In this document: positions 56,272 to 64,000 of the stretch, one piece after another
Position numbering within the stretch: the first letter of the stretch is position 1
How the letters are laid out: each line of letters opens with the position of its first letter
Origin: Theodoxus fluviatilis
Taxonomy: Eukaryota; Mollusca; Gastropoda; Cycloneritida; Neritidae
Length of the DNA stretch: 64,000 nt
Assembly (NCBI GenBank): GCA_034096865.1
Contig: JAWQFJ010016910.1
Span: 1-64,000, forward strand
Reading direction: 5' to 3'
The notes under the pieces: model-generated
What the model was told of the DNA's origin: nothing
What the model saw: the letters and a program-made list of their open reading frames with translations, nothing else
Database searches by the model: none
Program-made: the position numbers and the translations under genes

Positions 56272-57486
56272 GTGCACGTCCACGATATTGCCTAACACTA
56301 TCAAAAACTGGGGGGTCTGGGTAAAGACACTTGAATAAAACTATCTAACACAGTCAGCATGCATATATTTCAAATTTATATGGGTTCTTTAAATGTTTTT
56401 GTAATGTTATGACCAATAGTTTTTATAGTTTTGCTTTGCAGAGATTCACAAAAAAATAATTAAACTCGTACGAAGCGGAAAAATGGCGCCGAAAAACGGG
56501 ACATTTTGCGACGCCACTTTTGAATGCTTGTTATCTTGTGCAAATTCACCTTACAACGTATAGATTGTGTGAAATAATTCAAGTTCAATTATTAATTTAG
56601 TCATATTTCAGTGGAAAGTCGCCACAAAATAAAAACAGAGGTAGTTCTACCGAAATAAAAAAGACCTATGTGTACGTTACTCTCGTTTCTACCACCCTTG
56701 CTCAGAGAAAAAAATCGAAGCCAAACATGTGTACATAAATGTGTTGAAGAGAAGGTTCAAATTACTTTTCCTTTCATTAGTTTACTCATACAACTGCATA
56801 GTTTTATTATTCTTTTGGTATTAACCAATTTCTTGGGACTATTTTGATGGTCAGCGTCGGTTGTTTCCCTGCTTACTTACGAAAGGAATGCGTGTCCCAA
56901 ACGTGTTGCTATATTGTTCCGCACTCGAAACGGATATGAAGGAAGCTTTTGTCATCCCGCAGTAAATGAACACGTTTATAGAAGGATACGTCATAGCACT
57001 CGCGATTTTTGACCAATGAGAAGGCTCCGTTTCCTTCATTTCCTTCTGTTACGTACGACCATTTCCTACACATGTGCGAAGCTTTACGTGCGCTTGATCC
57101 ATTCGAATCAAACTTCGATGGACCATCTTCATCCAATTTGGGTAAATAAAGCATTCTACATTCGTTTTTTTATTAATACAATTCAATAGTTTCGTTCATG
57201 GGTCATGAATAAATACTTTATGACTAGTTTTTATCAACGCCACTCTGGTTTTAGTTTCTGGTCATACTTACGAAACTCAATCGTCGCGGAGGAGCTTATC
57301 ACATCGATTGATTTGGTCAGAATCACATCATGTTTGTTTTCATAGAACTAATTTGATGTTCCCTCATGCTAGATATCAAAATAATACCTTTTATAATGAT
57401 ATACGCATGTGATCGTCTCGCTGGTTACAAAGAAACCAAACACAGGCATGTCCCGCCTAGTGTTAGGCAATATCGTGGACGTGCAC
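56272..57486. mobile_element. 1.2-kb DNA transposon with 30-bp terminal inverted repeats
   Basis: TGTGCACGTCCACGATATTG + CCTAACACTA at 56271-56300 is repeated in perfect inversion at 57458-57487. AAAT (56268-56271 and 57487-57490) flanks GTGCAC on both sides as a candidate 4-bp target-site duplication. No transposase is recognised inside; an unassigned minus-strand frame of 81 codons lies at 56909-57154. It is probably non-autonomous. Confidence 0.85.
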
Positions 57487-57664
57487 AAATACATTTGACA
57501 GCTGCATTGCCATTACTCATCATACTTATCTTAAAATTATGTTGCTGTCAGCCAACATTACTTAGGCATCAGACATGGTTGATTTCACTGTCTAAATCAC
57601 TAGCTCAACTTTTCAGACATGCATCAGAAAGCACTAAAACTGTTAGTGGACAGGATGGACAGTG

Positions 57665-59004
57665 TTAACCCACTCGCTTCGGATGGAACGCGCACGTTGC
57701 ATCCCCCCTTCGCTTCGGGAGCGACGCACGCGTCTCATCTTACCCTCGCGGTGTTTACGTCGAGATCTAAAATTAGCAACGGTAATGGCCGACTTATCGC
57801 AATGCCTGCTGGGAAGCAGAGTGACTGCGCACTACGCTAGTGAAAGTTTTATCGAAATCGGACAAGTTTTAGCTGTATTGTGGCGATTTTTGTCAAGATT
57901 TCGACTGACGTTCTGACTTTTTTCGCGTCATCGCCGACTCCGCATCGGATAAGTGCGAAGGAAGCGACATCGATGCCGATTTTAATTCTGATTTCGACGA
58001 TGTCGATGCGCCGGAAGATCCGCTTCAATAGGACCAGTGGATGCGAGAGATGTTGGAGGAGGAATCGTCGGAGGAAGAGTTTCTAGGCTTCCAAGGATCG
58101 TGGCAGACAGAAAATTTTCGTTCTCGCACACGACACGCCTTTCGACGCGCTCAAGGAGTGAAGATTGGCATCCCCTCGGACGCAAAGCCTCTTCATGTCT
58201 TCTCTCTGATCTTCACACACGCGATGTGGGAAAACGACTTGTGACAGAGACAAATCGATATGCTGAGAGAGAGAGAGAGAGAGACAGAGGAATCCACCTC
58301 CTGCCAGCTCCAAGTAATGTAAAAAAATCATGATTTTTGAAAGACTTTATCACTTGCTAATGCATGCCTATTTTTGAAAGACTTTATCACTTGCTAATTA
58401 ATGCATGCCTATTTTTGAAAGACTTTATCACTTGCAAATGCATGTCTTGCACCTTTTCTCTTTATATTATCTGTCATGTCATGCATGTGCTTCATGTTTA
58501 CCTTTATCTGAGTGAAAAAAGGCATGGTGAAAATTACTTTGTGATCATGTAAAAAAAAATATTTTTTTTTGCGATTTCATGTCATGTACCATATTTGCTG
58601 TATCTCATGAACAAATTGATTTAGGACTTTGCATTTTGTTTCAGCAGATAGCTAAATGAGTAAATTATCCATTAAGAGTCTGTTTTGAGCTTATTTGGGA
58701 GGTTTTCTTTCTAAAAACCATAATTTTGAACTGAAAATCAAGGTGAATGTGTCCGTTTTTGCACTATTTTCTAATTTTAAAAAATAATTCCTAAATTTTG
58801 ACTTGTAGTGTGTTGTATTTGATTGTATGAGCTTGTAGCAATGGATGTCAGCTTTAAGACAATGCTTATTTTGTGTCTCTGTGATTGTTACAAGTGGAGT
58901 TAATAAATTTTTTGTAAACGTACCCGACTTCTTCAGTTTTTCTGAAAAAGGCTCAGGTTTTCAGGACCCTTTTGTGTATACCGTCATAGTGTCTAATGGG
59001 TTAA
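57665..59004 (+). mobile_element. piggyBac-type deletion derivative flanked by TTAA
   Basis: TTAA at 57665-57668 followed by CCCA, and TGGG followed by TTAA at 59001-59004, give the TTAA target site and inverted CCCA ends expected of piggyBac elements. Inside is the remnant of a transposase N-terminus. The catalytic part is absent; the right 700 bp is AT-rich and non-coding. Confidence 0.8.
57915..58287 (+). pseudogene. piggyBac transposase N-terminal fragment (PGBD-like), broken
   Basis: One frame reads SDKCEGSDIDADFNSDFDDV, the acidic N-terminus usual in piggyBac transposases. It then meets an in-frame TAG (58029-58031) and continues with EEFLGFQGSW and later a PLHVF.LIFT block. A frameshift near 58240 is needed to reach TETNRYA, the conserved phrase at the end of the N-terminal region. 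A GA microsatellite follows at once, and no DDD catalytic domain is present. Clearly inactive. Confidence 0.8.
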
Positions 59005-59214
59005 GGCCTATCAGCCTTTGTAGGCTATTCAAAATGTTGATCACAGAAAATTGTTCCAAGTTGTTTAGCATAAGATCACATTTTCCCTGGTTATTCTCGT
59101 TGTATGATATGCACAGGGAGGTAAACAGTTTTTACCCCCAACCCAGAGAAGGACTTCATAAACAATCCCTCAAGGCTGTCATTGGATAAGAGGTAAATAA
59201 CTGAAGTCTTGTGA

Positions 59215-59698
59215 CCACCAATGTGGATAATTGCTTAGGCTTGGAAAGTTACATGGTTGGTGGCAGTCATACCAAGGCAATAACTATTAGGCTATATGGC
59301 CCATGCCAAGGCTTGAGTAGCTACAAGGCTACATGGTCATTGCCACAGCTTGAAAAGCTACTGGGCTACATGGTCATTGCCTAGACTGAATACACTATAA
59401 GGCTACATGGTCATTGCCACAGCTTGAAAAGCTACTGGGCTATATGGTCATTGCCTAGACTGAATACACTATAACGCTACATGGTCATTGCCACAGCTTG
59501 AAAAGCTACTGGGCTACATGGTCATTGCCTAGACTGAATACACTATAAGGCTACATGGTCATTGCCACACCTTGAAAAGCTACTAGGCTACATGGTCATT
59601 GCCTAGACTTGAATACACTATAAGGCTACATGGTCATTGCCACAGCTTGAAAAGCTACTGGGCTACATGGTCATTGCCTAGACTTGAATACACTATAA
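59215..59698. repeat. 37-bp satellite (dimeric 74 bp), left part
   Basis: GCTACATGGTCATTGCCACA + GCTTGAAAAGCTACTGG alternates with GCTACATGGTCATTGCCTAG + ACTGAATACACTATAAG; each half is 37 bp. The array is interrupted at 59699 and resumes at 63068. Confidence 0.95.
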
Positions 59699-60774
59699 GT
59701 AGGTACCGGCACTGAGCCGGGAAACTGGCTATCTGCATGCAATCAGCTGAAATTTTGACCACTTTCCCCAACTTGTTACTCTGCTTCTATTCATGTGATT
59801 GTGATGAGGAAACTTTCTAATAAAAGATCATTCTTTTCTCTTTTGAATGCATCTATCTGTGTGAGTGTGGCTTTTGTTGCGATGTCGCTACAAGCGGTTG
59901 AAAAGAGTATACAATTACGCTTGCCACGTGCTGTGGGCCGATTTTTCGCGTCAGTTCACACAGAGACGAAAAAGGACCCCTCTTTCGATCGCATCTAGCC
60001 CTACCGCCGTTAAAAGCAGCTTCCTATATTTGGTATCAGGATGTAGGTAAAAGCATCAAGAATCGAATTCCGGCCTAATATCGATGATTCATCATACTAT
60101 GGTGAAGTATGAAGCATTTTTCTGAGAAGCAGTGCTTTCTCCGTCAAATTTCACGCGTAAAAACAAACGGAAAACATGAAATCTTGGGTTCCAAACTATA
60201 CATAAATACCTTCTCTTTTCTCTCTAAAGAGGGCTAATTTATGCATGATGCAGCGATGGAGCCAATCAAAAACATCGACCCAAGTTTCAAACACAGGAAA
60301 TGGACGTCTCAAAATGGCTTCGTTGTTCCGGTACCGGTGCACAAGAAGAAATCATCGAAATGTGTCATCAAAGAGATAAGAATACTTAATTCTGACTACG
60401 CAAGTACCTTTATAGATGTTTTAGATATTTGCTTTTATTAGTTATATGCTGTATTTTACATTTAGTGGCAAGATCGATTGTTTCAAAAGTTCAGTCGGTC
60501 AACCGGTTTTGGTCGTTTGAGTTGAATTTAGAGAGCGAGACAGAGTGGCCAACAAAATGCTATAGTTTTACACAATATGCACCCCTGCTGTCAATTCAAA
60601 GGTCATTTCGTATTCTGTATACTATTTTTAAGGGTTGTAATTTTTTTCAGGGCCGGATGGTCCTTTTTTATTGGTAAATTTAGCGGAAAATGTGGCGAAG
60701 CTGATTTTCAAGGGAGGTAATCTTGGAGTTACATTAGGCCGAATGCGGCAAGTTGATCATGCACTCGTCGACTC

Positions 60775-61150
60775 GATGATCGTGAATTTTCTGTCCTCGC
60801 CTGACCAGGGAAACGAAATAGTCAATTCAAGCCAGAACAGTTATCTGCTGCCACTCATTCGAGCTTTACATGAAACATATCACACCAGCTCGATCGTCTG
60901 CTGGCGTAGTGGCTACGGTTCGATCGTGTTCGTCTGCTAGTTGCTAGGTATGTACCGTGTGGTTTGTTTACTTCTCTTCTGTGGGTTTTGTGAATTTTTT
61001 GTCCTCGCCTGACCAGGGAAACGAAATAGTCAAATCAAGCCAGAACTAAACAGTTATCTGCTGCCACTCATTCGAGCTTTACATGAAACATTATATCACA
61101 CTAGCTCGATCGTCTGCAGGCGTAGTCGGTTCGATCGTGTTCTTCTGCTG
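60775..61150. repeat. Direct duplication of about 150 bp inside the 3.4-kb element
   Basis: TCCTCGCCTGACCAGGGAAA through TTTACATGAAACAT and GCTCGATCGTCTGC occurs at ~60780-60930 and again at ~60990-61135. The second copy has small insertions (CTAAA, TTA). Confidence 0.9.
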
Positions 61151-61635
61151 GAGCGATCTCTGTCTTCCGGCCCCTGACAATTAAGTGACAGTGACTGATA
61201 CAGTGGCAGCAATGAGCAATCCACACATGTGTCGCTTGATTCACTGCTGTTAATCGATTTTAGTAAGAACTGTTGACACAGTTTTGATTCGTTACATGTC
61301 AAACAAGGTTTCTTTGTGTGATTTGGAATGTAAATAGCTTGACTCATGTAACTTTCTTTTCCTTTTTTCTCTCTCTTTGCCTCTGGTTTTCTTTTATTTT
61401 TAATACTAAATTTCTGTTTGTCACTTGCAGTAAAATTGCTGGCTGTGTTTGTTGCTTTTCTGTTTGGATGATTTGCAGACTGGTGAATTATATTATCTTC
61501 TTTCAGGTAGCATAATGCTGGATCAACCAAGGCTGAGGTGTGTTTTTTTAATGTGATCTGATTCTGCTGTGATTAGCAATTTTTGTGATGAAATGATAAT
61601 CATATGTGCAATGTGTCATAGGGTCTTTGGCCATA

Positions 61636-61658
61636 TTTTTTTTTTTGGGGGGGGGGGA
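61636..61658. repeat. T-G homopolymer junction
   Basis: T13 followed by G11. Confidence 0.9.
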
Positions 61659-62161
61659 AGAAAAATTCTTGTTCATTATGAACAGATTTAGCTGAGATGC
61701 TTTGTTTGTTGTGAACTGATTCAGCTGTGATTAGCAATGTTTGTGCCAATTTTATGAAAATAAGATGTTTTGTGTTGTCTGTGTAGCCTTGACGAACATG
61801 TTGCGAAAAGTAAGCTTTGTCACATTTTTACCCTTGTCAGGTTTGAAATTGCCTACATTATCATCAGTTTCTTATGCCAATAACTGGCATGCTGTAGCAA
61901 TGCTCACTGGTTATGTGACTTTACTATATTTCTTATTTGAATGTTGAACATAGCTTGTTTGAAGTTTGAACTGTATGTTTGACACTTTCCTCTTTTTCAA
62001 CTAGTTCAGTAGTTGTCGCAACAGCATTTGGAATATGACAGTGCATTGATGATGCTCACTGGTTTGGTAATTTATTGATGCTTTTCTTGCTGTGATTTAT
62101 GTGGATGTTTGACATTGGTTCATTCATATTGTCAGCGCTTCTGTCAACATGAATTCTCCGG

Positions 62162-62181
62162 CCCCCCCCCCCCCCCCCCCC
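62162..62181. repeat. C20 homopolymer
   Basis: Uninterrupted C run. Confidence 0.93.
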
Positions 62182-63067
62182 AACCCTTGTTAAATGGGCA
62201 ATGTATATTTCTAAAAGGAGTTTTATTATATCTGTTTTACTCACAGAGATGTGGTTAAATGTTCTGTGATCATTCTATACCATAATAGTACACTTTTTCA
62301 GTTCTGCAGTCTATGGGAAAGGTGTATGGTTCTGTTAACCATTTTTTCGCATTTTTACCACACCAAGAAAAGGCTAATTAGTGCTTGAAAATGATTATAG
62401 AACATGGATCCTTTTTGTGTATACAGCCAATATCATCATTAACATTGTTTCCAAATTTTAAGGCATTCCAAACAGAAGTTTTGAAGTTATGTTTTTGGGG
62501 GTCTTTTTTCCTCTGGAAAGGTCCGCCGCAGGCCATTTTAAGCTTTTCCTCAACTTTGAGGTGTTGTACCCCTTTCACCATACTTATCAGACAGCTGGAA
62601 AAAATTATGTTTGATCTATATCTATATGTTAGTTGAAAACTGGTCAAAGAACTCTGAAAGTCATTCACGTTTGGGTTGTGTGGCACCTCAAACATGGCTC
62701 TTCTGGGCATTTCGGACACTTTTCGTTGTTGTTTTCTCTGATTTTTGACATGCTGCAGACTATTTATTAATAAACATGTGCTTCTGATATTTACTGGATT
62801 TCTTTTCCTGTATAAATTAAATGAGAAAACCACAATTATCTTGTGTTCAGTGTCAAAGTGTTGTATTTGTGAATGCTCAAAGTTGGTGTTTCATAACATG
62901 AAAACGGACTCGCGGACACCCCTAAAACTTTAAAACTCAATATCTTTTGAACTAATGACCCATTTTTCATAATTTTTTGTGTTGTGTTTGTTTTCAAAGG
63001 TTCTTTAAAGAAATTGCAAAAAATATACTAGTATGAGTATTTTTAAATTTCATGTGCCTGTACCTAC

Positions 63068-63905
63068 TATAAGGCTACATGGTCATTGCCACAGCTTGAA
63101 AAGCTACTAGGCTACATGGTCATTGCCACAGCTTGAAAAGCTACTGGGCTACATGGTCATTGCCACAGCTTGAAAAGCTACTGGGCTACATGGTCATTGC
63201 CACAGCTTGAGTGGCTACTACGCTACATGGTCCATGCCTAGGCTTTAGTAGCTACTGGGCTACATGGTCATTGCTGAGGTTTGAGTAGCTACTAGGCTAC
63301 ATGGTCCATGCCAAGGCTTGAGTATCTATTGGGCTACATGGTCATTGCCACAGCTTGAAAAGCTACTGGGCTACATGGTCATTGCCTAGACTGAATACAC
63401 TATAAGGCTACATGGTCATTGCCACTGGTTGAAAAGCTACTAGGCTACATGGTCATTGCCACAGCTTGAAAAGCTACTAGGCTACATGGTCATTGCCACA
63501 GCTTGAAAAGCTACTGGGCTACATGGTCATTGCCACAGCTTGAAAAGCTACTGGGCTACATGGTCATTGCCACAGCTTGAGTGGCTACTACGCTACATGG
63601 TCCATGCCTAGGCTTTAGTAGCTACTGGGCTACATGGTCATTGCTGAGGTTTGAGTATCTATTGGGCTTCATGGTCATTGTCAAGGCTTGAGAAGCCTAG
63701 TAGCTACATGGTCATTGCCAAGGCTTGAGAAGCTACTAGGCTACATGGTTCATGCCAAGGCTTTAATAGCTACATGTATTGGGCTACATGACATATGCCA
63801 AGGCTTGAATAGCTACATGTATTGGGCTACATGATCCATGCCAAGGCTTGAATGGCTACTGGGCTACATGGACCATGCCAAGACTTGAATAGCTACTGGG
63901 CCCGT
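63068..63905. repeat. 37-bp satellite, right part
   Basis: Continues the array of 59215-59698. A longer block (CACAGCTTGAGTGGCTACTA ... GCTGAGGTTTGAGTA) is repeated about 370 bp apart, at ~63180 and ~63550. Copies decay towards the right. Confidence 0.93.
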
Positions 63906-64000
63906 ATTCACAACGGCGACTTATCTGTTTAACACTCGATTTATCCCCTAGCCCCGCGTTATCTTGATCGGTTAGATAAGGTACGCTCGTCAGAGGATTC
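63899..64000 (+). other. Non-repeat right edge, possibly start of another dispersed element
   Basis: GGGCCCGTATTCACAAC follows the satellite abruptly and resembles the start of common invertebrate interspersed repeats. It runs off the window, so this cannot be confirmed. Confidence 0.25.

Larger units (their letters stand above)
59699..63067. mobile_element. 3.4-kb DNA transposon inserted in the 37-bp satellite
   Basis: The left end GTAGGTACCGGCAC and the right end, inverted, GTAGGTACAGGCAC match at 13 of 14 positions. CTATAAG (59693-59699 and 63067-63073) is duplicated at the junctions, or TATAA if one counts the G/C pair as element. The satellite reads continuously once this stretch is skipped. 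The interior holds short open frames (60241-60441, 60671-60940) that I cannot assign, a ~150-bp direct duplication and a poly-C tract. Family not determined. Confidence 0.8.

Noticed and set aside
61096..61530. 144-codon minus-strand frame rich in Lys/Ser
   Set aside because: No recognisable motif and low-complexity composition; lies inside a transposon without other support.
52485..64000. Upstream BET exons with bromodomains or the segment before the ET domain
   Set aside because: I searched the minus strand for a YDEKRQLSLDINKLPG-like stretch and for bromodomain motifs and found none; they should be beyond the window.

Overview
This is nuclear DNA of an animal, most likely a marine invertebrate and probably a mollusc. 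The inference rests on small exons in very large introns, consensus GT-AG junctions, tRNA-derived SINE remnants, DNA transposons with target-site duplications, and a huge load of tandem repeats. The mollusc assignment is from general repeat character and is not proven by the window.

The one gene recognised with confidence lies on the minus strand. It is the 3' two-thirds of a BET-family chromatin reader (BRD2/BRD3/BRD4; Drosophila fs(1)h type). I reconstruct 12 coding exons from the extra-terminal (ET) domain exon (52314..52484) to a stop codon at 10249. The exon phases are compatible throughout and give one open frame of about 517 residues (1553 nt). The region after the ET domain reads like the BRD2/BRD3 C-terminus (KTKEDL...LEKRLQ, then SRLSASSSS...DSESG). 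It then continues into a long BRD4-like tail: proline/serine-rich linkers, a charged Glu/Lys/Arg coiled coil, and a terminal motif resembling the P-TEFb-binding C-terminal motif. This is what an unduplicated invertebrate BET gene should look like. The bromodomain exons are not seen and should lie beyond the right edge.

Layout. 1-10.2 kb: 3' flank with two tandem copies of a dispersed element (541..1743) and no convincing gene. 10.2-20.7 kb: the last six BET exons, with a 61-bp array that repeats a splice acceptor (11.85-12.53 kb) and a 3.8-kb array of 37-bp units (14.0-17.77 kb). 20.7-35.1 kb: one intron made almost wholly of minisatellites (23-, 23-, 37- and 30/27-bp units). 35.1-52.5 kb: the upstream six exons, a 17-bp array, a possible small nested gene on the same strand (46.2-47.5 kb), a 24-bp array and a G-rich 24-bp array. 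52.5-64 kb: upstream intron or flank with a 25-bp array, a 124-bp array and three clustered DNA transposons (a 1.2-kb element with 30-bp inverted repeats, a decayed piggyBac deletion derivative flanked by TTAA, and a 3.4-kb element inserted into a 37-bp satellite).

A roughly 0.85-kb repeat occurs five times in full and once in part, always in the same orientation. It is packed with TCAAGGTCA/TGACCTTGA, the classic monomeric nuclear-receptor (ERR/NR5A-type) half-site. Very long open frames in the arrays (up to about 1290 codons) are artefacts of stop-free repeat units and are not reported as genes.
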